This document shows positions 1-6,641 of a DNA stretch of 7,688 nucleotides, piece by piece. This stretch comes from Gemmataceae bacterium (lineage in GTDB: Bacteria > Planctomycetota > Planctomycetia > Gemmatales > Gemmataceae), in the NCBI GenBank assembly GCA_947490035.1, contig CANLGS010000165.1, positions 1-7,688 of the forward strand, given 5' to 3'. Below the pieces are notes generated by a model. That model worked only from the letters and a program-made list of their open reading frames with translations. It did not search any database and had not been told where the DNA came from. The number at the start of each line of letters is the position of its first letter. The first letter of the stretch is position 1. The translations under genes were made by a program, and so were the position numbers.

Positions 1-712
1 CTTTGGGCTTGGGCGTCTTGGCCCAGGTCTCGTCGCGTGCGAGTCGCTTTTCCAGTTCGCGAACGCTGGTCAGGTACTCGTCGAGTTTCTCGCGGTCGTC
101 GGTGCCGAGTTTCGTGCGCAGCATCCCGGCCTGGTCGCGCACGTCGTCGAGAACACTTCGACCGTCGCCGAGTTTGTTCACCTGGTTTTGGACTTCTTCG
201 GGGCTGCCTTCAAGGAACAACTTCGCGAACACCTTCGACGGCGAAGTGGCCGCGGGTACGAGCGCGCCGGTGCGCGTCCACGACAGCCCGGCGCCTTCGC
301 CCGACAGCGCGAGACTCGGAAAGCGCGTTTGGCCGCCGATGTGTTCGGCCGCGAGTTGGTCCATCGAGATCGAGTTGCGGAAGCCCGGCCGACCCGCGTT
401 CTGCGCGCCCGTGAGGAAACTCGCGGACGCCTGGTGCGCGAACCCCGGACTCATCCCCGCGTGCGACAACCCGGACACGACCGTGAACTCGTTGCGGAAC
501 TCCTTGAGGACTTCGAGGTAAGGCGTGAGTTCGTAGTCCTTGCCGGCCTTCTCCGGGAAGAAGTACGGCGGGTGCAGTCCGAGCGGCGTGCAGATGCACA
601 CCATCCGCCGCGGTTTCGCGTCGGCCGCGCGAGCCGACGTGTTCGCGTCGAGCAACGGCAGGGCGAGCGAGACCCCGGTGGCCTTCAACATGCGACGGCG
701 AGTAAGTTTCAT
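1..712 (-). CDS. DUF1552 domain protein, Tat-exported (3' part lies outside the window)
   Basis: Reading leftward from the ATG at 712-710, the frame stays open for 237 codons and runs off the left edge, so the C-terminal part is missing (the family is usually about 430-450 residues). The N-terminus is a textbook twin-arginine signal: TRRRMLK at residues 4-10, then a short hydrophobic stretch and an ARA-like cleavage site near residue 28. The mature part begins with RRMVCICTPLGLHPPYFFPE, then has GLSHAGMSPGFAHQASASFL and RPGFRNSISMDQLAAEHIGG. This pattern is typical of planctomycete DUF1552 proteins. DUF1552 has no established biochemical role; its genes commonly sit beside DUF1592-type cytochrome genes, as here. 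It is the last visible gene of the leftward operon, 42 bp after the 91-residue gene. A weak Shine-Dalgarno (GAGG, 9 nt before the ATG) is present. Family assignment is confident; function is unknown. Confidence 0.9.
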   Translation of the reverse strand, partial: MKLTRRRMLKATGVSLALPLLDANTSARAADAKPRRMVCICTPLGLHPPYFFPEKAGKDYELTPYLEVLKEFRNEFTVVSGLSHAGMSPGFAHQASASFLTGAQNAGRPGFRNSISMDQLAAEHIGGQTRFPSLALSGEGAGLSWTRTGALVPAATSPSKVFAKLFLEGSPEEVQNQVNKLGDGRSVLDDVRDQAGMLRTKLGTDDREKLDEYLTSVRELEKRLARDETWAKTPKPK

Positions 713-754
713 TGCGGCGAGCCTCGTCTTGGGGAATGAACTGTCGGTTGCTTC

Positions 755-1030
755 TCAGGCCCGAACCTCATCGTTGATGACGCGGCGCATTTCCGTAATC
801 GCACTCAAAGCCATATCCAGATGGTCCCAATCATGTGGTCCCAGAGTGGGCATTTCCTGCCTCTCAAGAAGAGCCTTGATGAACGGCTCCAACCAACCGA
901 TGAACAAGGCGAGATGGAGCGCTTGGTCCCCGCGAATGAACAGCCCCGGCCAGTCCTCGCCAAACTGAATCGCACCCGTTTCCACTCGCGGCGATTCACT
1001 GTCGGGGTGGGCAATCTTTCTTACTGCCAT
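755..1030 (-). CDS. small uncharacterised protein (91 aa) between the DUF1592 and DUF1552 genes
   Basis: I do not recognise a named family. The ATG at 1030 lies 7 bp after the stop of the DUF1592 gene and the stop is 42 bp before the DUF1552 start, so the gene is embedded in the operon and probably translationally coupled. No strong Shine-Dalgarno is visible. The protein is soluble-looking, with no signal peptide or membrane segment, and is rich in Trp, His and acidic residues. Notable stretches are FGEDWPGLFIRGDQAL (residues 23-38) and an amphipathic helical-looking C-terminal half. The likely location is the cytoplasm, unlike its exported neighbours. Codon use differs from its surroundings: by hand count 32 of 91 codons end in A or T, while the flanking genes are far more strongly G/C at third positions. 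That suggests later acquisition or relaxed selection. The coherent composition and tight packing favour a real gene. Confidence 0.75.
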   Translation of the reverse strand: MAVRKIAHPDSESPRVETGAIQFGEDWPGLFIRGDQALHLALFIGWLEPFIKALLERQEMPTLGPHDWDHLDMALSAITEMRRVINDEVRA

Positions 1031-1037
1031 CGCTTGC

Positions 1038-3524
1038 CTACTTGTGTTGGAACACCTTGCTCTGGACGATCTCGTGGACGAGCGTCCGGAAGCCGTAATC
1101 CTTCGCGCGTATCTTGGCGATCATCGCTTCGATCTCCGCGCGGTCGGCTTTCGCGGGCGCCGCGCCGGTCGCGTAGTACAGCAGCTTTTCGGCCAGGGCA
1201 CGGGCGAGTTGGTCCTTGTCTTTCAGTAGCAGTTGCTTGTACTCGTCGACGTTCTTGAACTTCGACCCGTCCGGCAGCACGTCGGCCGCGTCCACGTCCG
1301 GCCCCTTCTTGTACCGCATCGTGCGGCCGTCCACGACCGCCGGTTCGCCCTTGCCGACGCTCCGATAGTAGTCCCGCCAGCCGCCGATCACGTCGAAGCT
1401 TTCGAGCGCGAATCCCGGCGGGTCGATCTTGACGTGGCAGGTGGCGCACTCGGCCTTCTGCCGGTGCTGCGCCAGTTGCTCGCGGATGGTTGTCGCGCCG
1501 CGAATGTCCGGCTCGACGGCTTCGACGTCGACCGTGGGCTTGGGTGGCGGCGTGCCGAGGATGCGGTCCAGTACCCACGCCCCGCGCAGAATCGGTGAGG
1601 TCGTGGTGCCGTTGGCGGTCACCTTCATCACGCCGGCCATCGTCAGGACGCCGCCGCGATGACTGTCCGGCGGCAACGTCACCTTCTTGAACTCCTGGCC
1701 CGTCACGCCGGGGATACCGTAGTGCCGGGCCAACCGCCCGTTGAGCATGGTGAAGTCCGAGGCCACGAAGTTCGTCAGGCTCAGGTCGTTGTCGAGCACC
1801 TCGCCGAAGAACAGAAGCGGTTCCTTGACCATCGCCACCTTGAGTACGTCGTCGTACTCCGGGTAGAGGGCGGGGTCCGGGGCCGTGTCGTCGATGGCAC
1901 GAAGGCCGAGCCACTGACCGGCGAAGTTGTCGGCGAAGGCCGCCGCTTTGGGATCCTTGAGCATGCGCTCGACCTGTCCGCGGAGCGCGTCGGGCCGGCT
2001 CAACTTGCCCTTCTCGGCGAGGGCGAGCAGTTCCTCGTCGGGCATCGAACTCCACAGGAAGTACGACAACCGCGACGCCAGCGCGGGGTCGTCGAGCCTG
2101 CCCGGCTTCTCCTGGAGGAACAGGAAGTGCGGCGACAGCAGCACGGATTTGAGGCCGACGCGCATGGCCTGCTCGAACGAGGCCTTCGCGTCCAGCTTGG
2201 CCTTCACGCGGGCGAGAACCGGCTTCACGTCCTCGTCGGTCACGGCCCGCCGGTAGGCGCGGCGCATGAAGTCGCGCAGCAGGCGCTCGGCATCGACCAG
2301 CGGTTGCCTGGAAACGACCTCGACGCGATTCTTGTCCTCGGCCGTCGGTGCCGGTGCCTGCGCGAGGTCGCCGAAGACGCGGCGGTGGCTGGGCGGCGGC
2401 CACGTCTCGTGCAGCGGCCCTTCGATCTCGACCCACTGGATGGCCAGCCCCGGCCCCTGGTACTTGTCCGCCCCGGCCTTCTCGATCACCGGCGGGGTCA
2501 CGCCCAGGTTGTCCACGACGAAGCGCACCGTGTTCTTCGGGTCCAACTTCTCGACGAACTCGATCGTGGTCGGCTTGCCGGGCGGCACGTCGTAGTAGCC
2601 GACGATCCGCTCCTCGGTCACCGCCTGCATCGTGCCGGCGGTCATGTGGAACGTGATCGGCTTCTCCGACTGGAATGCGTAGGCGGAAATGCGGAAGCGA
2701 TACTTCCCCGAGAAGTGAGAGTGGAAGTTCCACAACGTGACCTGGATGTTGGCCGAGACCCACGAGCTGAAGATCGCGACGGAGTCTTCCAGGTGGCGGT
2801 AGACGCTGCCGGTCGGCTTGACGGTCTTCTCGTCCCGGATGTCGAACCGCTTCTTGATCACCCACGGCTTCGGCCCGTTGGCGACGGCCGCGTTCAGCAC
2901 CTTGTCGGCCGCCTCCATGTACTGCTCCATCAGGAAGGAGGAGACGTGGAGAGCCTCGGCGTTGTTGTCGAAGCCGTTCGCCGACGTGTCCGGCGGCAGC
3001 ACGTCTTTCAGGTCGATGTCCACGCCGAGCAGGTCGCGCACGGTGTTCTGGTACTCGGCCCGGTTGAGCCGGCGCATCGCGACCCGGCCCTGCGCGGCGT
3101 TCCGGTCGGCTTCGGCCGTCGCCACGCGCCCGCCGATCCAGTCCGCCAGGGTCTGAACGTCTTTCTCCTTCGGGCGCGGCTTGCCGGTCGGCGGCATGGT
3201 GCCGTTCTCGACCTGCTCCGACACGGCGAGCCACCGCTCCCGGTTGGCCTTGTCGTTAAAATCCGGTGTGAGGCTGTCCAGATTGAAGCCGCCTTTGGGC
3301 TTGGCCCCTGTGTGGCAGGCTTTGCAGTGTTGCGCCAGGAACGGCCCGGCCGGTTCTCCCACCGGTTGGGGGGCTGGGTCGGCGGTGCGTGCCACCGGCC
3401 CGATCGTTCCGAGGCCGCACAACATGACTCCCGCGACGAGTACACGCACACGCGACCGGCAGGCGCCCGAGTGAGTTGAAGGGTGTTGGTCGTTCCGACC
3501 CGGCGGCAGTCGCCTCGTGGCCAT
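1038..3524 (-). CDS. exported di-heme-c-type planctomycete protein (PSCyt1-DUF1587-DUF1595-DUF1592-DUF1588-DUF1585)
   Basis: This 828-residue protein has the standard domain order of the large planctomycete DUF1592 family. After a basic N-terminus and a hydrophobic signal segment (about residues 27-48) comes a PSCyt1-like cytochrome c segment with the heme motif CKACH (67-71) and the likely distal-side GTMPP (108-112). DUF1587 follows (RRLNRAEYQNTVRDLLG, 151-167; PPDTSANGFDNNA, 177-189). Next is a beta-rich, carbohydrate-binding-module-like insert (about 225-370) ending before WPPPSH (375-380). DUF1595 (about 412-475), DUF1592 (about 480-610, RLSYFLWSSMPDEELL), DUF1588 (about 622-720) with a second motif CATCH (693-697), and C-terminal DUF1585 (about 750-826) complete it. 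Two CxxCH motifs imply two covalent hemes and a periplasmic electron-transfer role; the substrate is unknown. I chose the start at 3524 because AGGAGA lies 8 nt upstream and the signal peptide follows. The open frame extends upstream to 3794, but that part looks non-coding. Confidence 0.93.
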   Translation of the reverse strand: MATRRLPPGRNDQHPSTHSGACRSRVRVLVAGVMLCGLGTIGPVARTADPAPQPVGEPAGPFLAQHCKACHTGAKPKGGFNLDSLTPDFNDKANRERWLAVSEQVENGTMPPTGKPRPKEKDVQTLADWIGGRVATAEADRNAAQGRVAMRRLNRAEYQNTVRDLLGVDIDLKDVLPPDTSANGFDNNAEALHVSSFLMEQYMEAADKVLNAAVANGPKPWVIKKRFDIRDEKTVKPTGSVYRHLEDSVAIFSSWVSANIQVTLWNFHSHFSGKYRFRISAYAFQSEKPITFHMTAGTMQAVTEERIVGYYDVPPGKPTTIEFVEKLDPKNTVRFVVDNLGVTPPVIEKAGADKYQGPGLAIQWVEIEGPLHETWPPPSHRRVFGDLAQAPAPTAEDKNRVEVVSRQPLVDAERLLRDFMRRAYRRAVTDEDVKPVLARVKAKLDAKASFEQAMRVGLKSVLLSPHFLFLQEKPGRLDDPALASRLSYFLWSSMPDEELLALAEKGKLSRPDALRGQVERMLKDPKAAAFADNFAGQWLGLRAIDDTAPDPALYPEYDDVLKVAMVKEPLLFFGEVLDNDLSLTNFVASDFTMLNGRLARHYGIPGVTGQEFKKVTLPPDSHRGGVLTMAGVMKVTANGTTTSPILRGAWVLDRILGTPPPKPTVDVEAVEPDIRGATTIREQLAQHRQKAECATCHVKIDPPGFALESFDVIGGWRDYYRSVGKGEPAVVDGRTMRYKKGPDVDAADVLPDGSKFKNVDEYKQLLLKDKDQLARALAEKLLYYATGAAPAKADRAEIEAMIAKIRAKDYGFRTLVHEIVQSKVFQHK

Positions 3525-3532
3525 GTTGGGGC

Positions 3533-3538
3533 TCTCCT
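3533..3538 (-). promoter_or_regulatory. ribosome binding site of the DUF1592 gene
   Basis: Read on the minus strand this is AGGAGA with 8 nt to the ATG at 3524-3522. It decides the start of the DUF1592 gene against the longer open frame that begins at 3794. Confidence 0.8.
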
Positions 3539-3560
3539 GCGGCCTTCCGGCACGTTCGTT

Positions 3561-3584
3561 GTCGCGATCACTGTGTGACTCGAC
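3561..3584. repeat. imperfect dyad GTCG-cga-TCAC-tgt-GTGA-ct-CGAC
   Basis: The outer arms GTCG (3561-3564) and CGAC (3581-3584) and the inner arms TCAC (3568-3571) and GTGA (3575-3578) are complementary, giving 8 paired positions around a TGT centre. In leftward transcripts this would lie at or just after the start point implied by the candidate -10 at 3585-3590. It could be an operator or a small 5' leader hairpin of the DUF1592 operon. Short dyads arise by chance, so this is tentative. Confidence 0.35.
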
Positions 3585-3590
3585 ATTGTA
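3585..3590 (-). promoter_or_regulatory. candidate -10 element for the leftward DUF1592 operon
   Basis: On the minus strand this reads TACAAT, five of six matches to the sigma-70 -10 consensus. It would place the transcript start near 3578 and give a leader of roughly 55 nt before the ATG at 3524. No good -35 is visible 16-18 bp upstream, so it is weakly supported. Planctomycete promoters are poorly described. Confidence 0.3.
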
Positions 3591-3670
3591 CACGACGTTC
3601 CCCTCGCTGAGCCGCTTCCGGTCGGACACTTTACCCGATGCGTCTCTGGGAAGGCGCTGGCGGTTCCGCA

Positions 3671-3708
3671 CCGGCTGTGGTATACCCGTTTCACCTGCCC
3701 ACAGCCGG
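3671..3708. repeat. perfect 10-bp inverted repeat with 18-nt spacer
   Basis: CCGGCTGTGG (3671-3680) is exactly the reverse complement of CCACAGCCGG (3699-3708). The 18-nt spacer starts with TATACC, which with the end of the left arm forms the palindrome GGTATACC (3679-3686). No T-run follows on either strand, so it is not a typical intrinsic terminator. Between divergent operons, a repressor or activator operator or a leader hairpin is the more natural reading. Confidence 0.6.
3678..3686 (+). promoter_or_regulatory. candidate extended -10 for the selenoprotein operon
   Basis: The bases TGG followed by TATACC fit an extended -10 pattern (TGn plus a hexamer with four of six matches). It would start a transcript near 3693 with a leader of about 130 nt. 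There is no recognisable -35. It overlaps the left arm of the 10-bp inverted repeat, so a protein bound there would be expected to affect this promoter. Tentative. Confidence 0.3.
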
Positions 3709-3813
3709 CCCCGCTGATCCCGCCCGACCTCGCCCGTTCGACTACCCAACTCAGCCCGGAAGAACGGCGCGCCGATGCGCCTCGCACCGGCCACCGCCTT
3801 CCCGGCTCGCGAA

Positions 3814-3818
3814 AGGAG
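3814..3818 (+). promoter_or_regulatory. ribosome binding site of the selenoprotein gene
   Basis: AGGAG, within GAAAGGAGTG, lies 6 nt before the ATG at 3825. It is a strong Shine-Dalgarno and fixes the start in front of the signal peptide. Confidence 0.85.
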
Positions 3819-3824
3819 TGAGCC

Positions 3825-5261
3825 ATGTCACTCGTCAAGTCCAAGTGGCCCGCACTACTCGCCGCGCTCGGCGTCGCGGCGCTCCTCGCGCCAATCGAAG
3901 CGGGAGCGGGCGACAAGGAATCCCCCAAGAAGCCCGGCCCCGCGAGCAAGTTCGACCTGACGCCGGACAGCATGCCGAGGCTGTTCGCGCTGGTCCGGCC
4001 GCAGGAAACCGAGTGGCGGCACCTGCAGGTCCAGTGGATGACCGACGTGGTCGCGGCCCGCAAACTCGCGGCCAAGGAGGACCGGCCGCTCGTCGTCCTG
4101 TACACCGGCGGGGCCGGGTACAACGAGCCGCTGGGCGTGTGCTGAAGCGCCGCCTCGCACCACCTGTCAGGTGGCTCGACCCTGTTCACCGACGCCGCGA
4201 TCAAGCTGCTCAACGACAAGTTCGTGTGCTTCGCGCCGGGCTGGTACATCAACACCAAGGACGACACGTACCAGGCCACGTGGAAGCGGTTCTACGTCGC
4301 GAAGCCCAACCCGGACGAAGGCAGCGGGTGGCTGCACGGCACCCAACTGGTGCTGATGACCTCCTCCGGCCGGCTCCTCACCGGAAGGGTCAAGGACCGG
4401 AACGGACTGGCCGCAGCGCTTCAGGACGTTCTGGACGCGTACGCGAAACTGCCCGACGCGGACCGCCGTCCCAGGTCCGTCGAAGGGGAGATCAGGCCGC
4501 AACCGGCACCGCCACCCGGCGGGTTGGTGCTGACGGTCTACGACAGACCGCTGGGGCGGACCGATGCCGGCCGGTACCGCCACCCCGAGGACGACGACTG
4601 CGGCGGCTTCCGCACGCACGCGCCGCACGGCCAGCGCAGTTCCCTGTGGCTGACGGCCGACGAGTGCCAGTCGCTCGTTCCCGCGAAGCCCGAGAAGGGG
4701 CAAACGCAGACGGTGCCCGCGAAGCTCGCCAGGCGGATCTGGCTCTACGGGCTGATGCCCCAGACGCTCTGGGTCGTTGAAGAATCCTGGAAGCCCGACT
4801 CCGTGCGGGCCGGCGAACTCGAAGTGACGGTGGAAGAGGTCACGCCGCAAGCCGTCCGCCTGCGCGTCCACGGGTCCGTGCTGCTCACCGCGCCGGGCGT
4901 GCTTCACACCTGGCCCGACCGCAAGTTCGTCAAGAACCTGGAGAACCGCTACGACGCCCGCCTGGACGGGGTACTCGTGTACGACCGCGCGAAGGGGAAG
5001 ATCACACGCTGGGACATGGCGGTGTTGGGCGACTACTCCGGGCGCTGGTTCGCGGGCAACAGCGGGTGGAAGGAGGCGACACCCGAGGCGCCGATGCCGC
5101 TGGGGTTCGCGTTCGAGATCGACCCGACCGCGTACGACCTCCCGCCGGAGCGCCGGCGCCCGCGCTCGTTCATGCACGCTTACACGTTCAAAGAGCGCGA
5201 GGAGTTCTACTGGGATCCCGACAAGTGGCTGGACGACTGGAAGAAACGGCAACCGAAGTAG
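3825..5261 (+). CDS. exported thioredoxin-like selenoprotein, UGA at 4143-4145 read as Sec107
   Basis: The frame from the ATG at 3825 meets a TGA at 4143-4145 and then continues in the same frame, without another stop, to the TAG at 5259-5261. Read through, it gives 478 residues with Sec107 directly after Cys106. A signal peptide covers residues 1-28 (MSLVKSKWPALLAALGVAAL, cleavage after AGA). Residues about 70-215 resemble a thioredoxin-like fold: ARKLAAKEDRPLVVLYTGG (77-95, helix then beta strand), GVC-Sec-SAASHHL at the redox position, LFTDAAIKLLNDKFVCF (120-136), and GTQLVLMTSSGRLL (172-185). Residues about 230-478 form a second, unrecognised beta-rich domain with many aromatics. The sequence right after the TGA (TLFTDAAIKLLND) belongs to the same fold, so this is neither a frameshift nor two genes. 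A SECIS-like hairpin follows the TGA. Role inferred: an envelope thiol/selenol oxidoreductase of unknown substrate. If Sec is not inserted, a 106-residue truncated product results. A plain nonsense mutation is the alternative, but less likely. Confidence 0.82.
4143..4145 (+). other. recoded UGA codon (selenocysteine 107)
   Basis: This in-frame TGA follows TGC (Cys106), giving a Cys-Sec pair. The frame is intact on both sides, with the same G/C-ending codon bias and thioredoxin-like sequence upstream and downstream. A SECIS-like hairpin begins 9 nt later. Confidence 0.8.
4155..4179 (+). promoter_or_regulatory. bacterial SECIS element (selenocysteine insertion hairpin)
   Basis: The upper stem CCACCT (4160-4165) pairs perfectly with AGGTGG (4169-4174) around a three-base loop GTC (4166-4168). 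Below a 2x2 internal loop (CA/CT), TCG (4155-4157) pairs with CGA (4177-4179). The loop starts with G and begins 20 nt after the TGA. Known bacterial SECIS features are a small apical loop with G in its first two positions, 16-37 nt from the UGA, and this fits. The codons TCA and GGT, the only A/T-ending ones nearby, supply the third bases A4169 and T4172 that pair with T4165 and A4162. That suggests selection for RNA structure over codon preference. SelB would bind it with GTP and Sec-tRNA. Confidence 0.78.
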
Positions 5262-5267
5262 CGGATG

Positions 5268-5272
5268 AGGAA
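5268..5272 (+). promoter_or_regulatory. ribosome binding site deciding the Kelch-protein start at 5280
   Basis: AGGAA, within TGAGGAA, lies 7 nt before the ATG at 5280. It favours that start over the ATG at 5265, which has no purine-rich site at a suitable distance. Confidence 0.65.
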
Positions 5273-5279
5273 CCCAGTC

Positions 5280-6605
5280 ATGAAACGCGGTCTGTGCGGA
5301 TTGGTCGTCCTCGCGTGCGCGGCTCTCGGCGCGCCGCCGGACGCCGGCGCGGAACCGAGCGACGCGAAGAAGGATCAGGAGAAGCGTACGGGGCCACTGG
5401 CAACTCTGCCGTCGAAGCCCGGCCCGCACGTCGAGAAGATCAAGGCACTCGGCGACAACGAGTGGCTCAACCTCGGCGCGCCGGCGGCCGACCCGAAGTG
5501 GGGCAAGGCCCGCGGCCGGTCGTGGAGCTCCAACATGCCGTTCGCGCCCGACGTCCGCGGCGCGTTCGTCTTCGCCGAGGGCGTCCACGCTTACGTCAAG
5601 CCGGACGGCCGGTACATGAACGACCTCTGGTTCTACGACGCCAACGCCCACCGCTGGGTCTGCCTGTACCCCGGCATTGAGGTGAAGACCGTCGCGCAGC
5701 GGATCAAGGACAAGGAACTGGCGCTCAACGCCGACGGCCTGCTCGTCGAGAAGGACGGTCAGCCGCTGCCGCCGCTCCTGATCCACGCCTACGGCTACCT
5801 CGGGTACGACCCGGACCGGCGGAGGTTCGCGTTCTTCGGGAGCCAGTTCGGGAACTACTTCACCACCGGCAAGGGCGGCGTGTTCGAGGAGGCCAACAAG
5901 CTGTTCGAGGAGGCGCGCAAGGGCAAGAAGTTCCCGAGCACGTCCCCGTTCTTCTACGACGCCGCGTCCGGGAAGATCGAATACTTCCCGGTGGCGAACG
6001 CGCCGAAGGGGAAGCCGTACGGGGCCAACCTGCTCGTGTACGTCGGCAGCAAGAAGCAGTTCTTCTACGGCGGCTCGGACGGCGTGTGGTTCCTCGACCC
6101 CGAGAAGCGGACGTGGGCGGACGCGAAGCCGAAGGGCGAGCCACCGTCCGGGATCGACCGCTGCGCCGCCTACGACGCGACGCGCGACCGCATCTACCAC
6201 CACGGCAAGGGCGACAAGGCGGCCGAGAACGACTTCCTCGTCTACGACGTGAAGGGCAACGCCTGGAGCCACCCCAAGCCGAAGGGCACCGGCCCGGCCT
6301 ACTCGTCGTCGTACGAGTCCGTCTTCAACTACGACGCGGGCGCCGACCGGCTGGTGGTGATCCGGCTCTACAACACGAAGGACGAGCCGGGGCTGCGCCG
6401 CGGCGTCTACGCCTACGACCCCGCGGCGAACGGCTGGGCCGATCCGCTGCCGCTGCCGGCGGAGGTGGTGAAGGGCATCAAGAACGGCAACTTTGGCTTC
6501 TACGACCCGGAGTTGAACGCCTACTTCTGCCACTTCGCGAGCGACAGCAGCGATGACGGCAGCATGTGGGTCTACCGCTACAAGAAGGCCGCGGCGAAGA
6601 AGTGA
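5280..6605 (+). CDS. exported Kelch-like beta-propeller protein
   Basis: This 441-residue protein starts with a signal peptide (MKRGLCGLVVLACAALGAPP, cleavage near AGA at 22-24). The start at 5280 is preferred to the ATG at 5265 because a Shine-Dalgarno lies 7 nt upstream and the basic MKRG opens the signal. The mature part carries repeated blade motifs of the Kelch/galactose-oxidase type: MNDLWFYDANAHRWVCL (113-129), GVWFLDPEKRTWADAKPKGE (268-287), DFLVYDVKGNAWSHPKPKG (318-336) and GVYAYDPAANGWADPLPLP (375-393). A longer, charged segment (about 131-220) interrupts the blades. No catalytic residue set is evident. Such propellers usually bind protein or carbohydrate partners. The gene begins 18 bp after the selenoprotein stop and is surely in the same transcript, so a binding or scaffold partner for the selenoprotein is a reasonable inference. 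It could also be an independent surface protein. Confidence 0.85.
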   Translation: MKRGLCGLVVLACAALGAPPDAGAEPSDAKKDQEKRTGPLATLPSKPGPHVEKIKALGDNEWLNLGAPAADPKWGKARGRSWSSNMPFAPDVRGAFVFAEGVHAYVKPDGRYMNDLWFYDANAHRWVCLYPGIEVKTVAQRIKDKELALNADGLLVEKDGQPLPPLLIHAYGYLGYDPDRRRFAFFGSQFGNYFTTGKGGVFEEANKLFEEARKGKKFPSTSPFFYDAASGKIEYFPVANAPKGKPYGANLLVYVGSKKQFFYGGSDGVWFLDPEKRTWADAKPKGEPPSGIDRCAAYDATRDRIYHHGKGDKAAENDFLVYDVKGNAWSHPKPKGTGPAYSSSYESVFNYDAGADRLVVIRLYNTKDEPGLRRGVYAYDPAANGWADPLPLPAEVVKGIKNGNFGFYDPELNAYFCHFASDSSDDGSMWVYRYKKAAAKK

Positions 6606-6641
6606 AGCCCGGCCCCTCTCGCCAAACCTTCCCGCCCCACG

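Larger units (their letters stand above)
3525..3824. other. divergent intergenic region with control elements, no gene
   Basis: These 300 bp separate two divergently transcribed operons. I see no convincing gene here: the frames that cross it on both strands lack signal peptides, Shine-Dalgarno sites or family-like sequence and are extensions of neighbouring open frames. It holds a candidate minus-strand -10 hexamer at 3585-3590, an imperfect dyad at 3561-3584, a perfect 10-bp inverted repeat at 3671-3708 around an extended -10-like element, and the ribosome binding sites of both first genes. The stretch 3709-3810 shows nothing I can name. Confidence 0.75.

Noticed and set aside
1021..3234. 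Overlapping minus-strand frame of 737 codons
   Set aside because: It is a shifted frame of the DUF1592 gene with low-complexity Arg/Gly/Ala sequence. The other frame carries all the family motifs.
1659..3479. Antisense open frame of 606 codons on the plus strand
   Set aside because: It lies opposite the DUF1592 gene, has a repetitive Arg/Val/Leu/His composition and no recognisable start signal.
3671..3708. Intrinsic terminator
   Set aside because: The 10-bp stem is strong, but the 18-nt loop is long, no T-run follows on either strand, and it lies upstream of both operons rather than after a gene.
3525..3794. N-terminal extension of the DUF1592 protein by 90 residues
   Set aside because: The extension runs through the intergenic control region, looks non-protein-like, and would put the signal peptide far inside the protein. 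A good Shine-Dalgarno supports the start at 3524.
3825..4145. Complete 106-residue protein or pseudogene ended by a nonsense TGA
   Set aside because: The frame, codon bias and fold continue unbroken after the TGA, and a SECIS-like hairpin sits at the right distance. A nonsense mutation remains the alternative but would not explain the hairpin.
4224..5261. Separate gene starting at a GTG in the second half of the selenoprotein frame
   Set aside because: The GTG is Val134 in the middle of a thioredoxin-like strand, has no Shine-Dalgarno or signal peptide, and lies in the same frame as the upstream part across the TGA.
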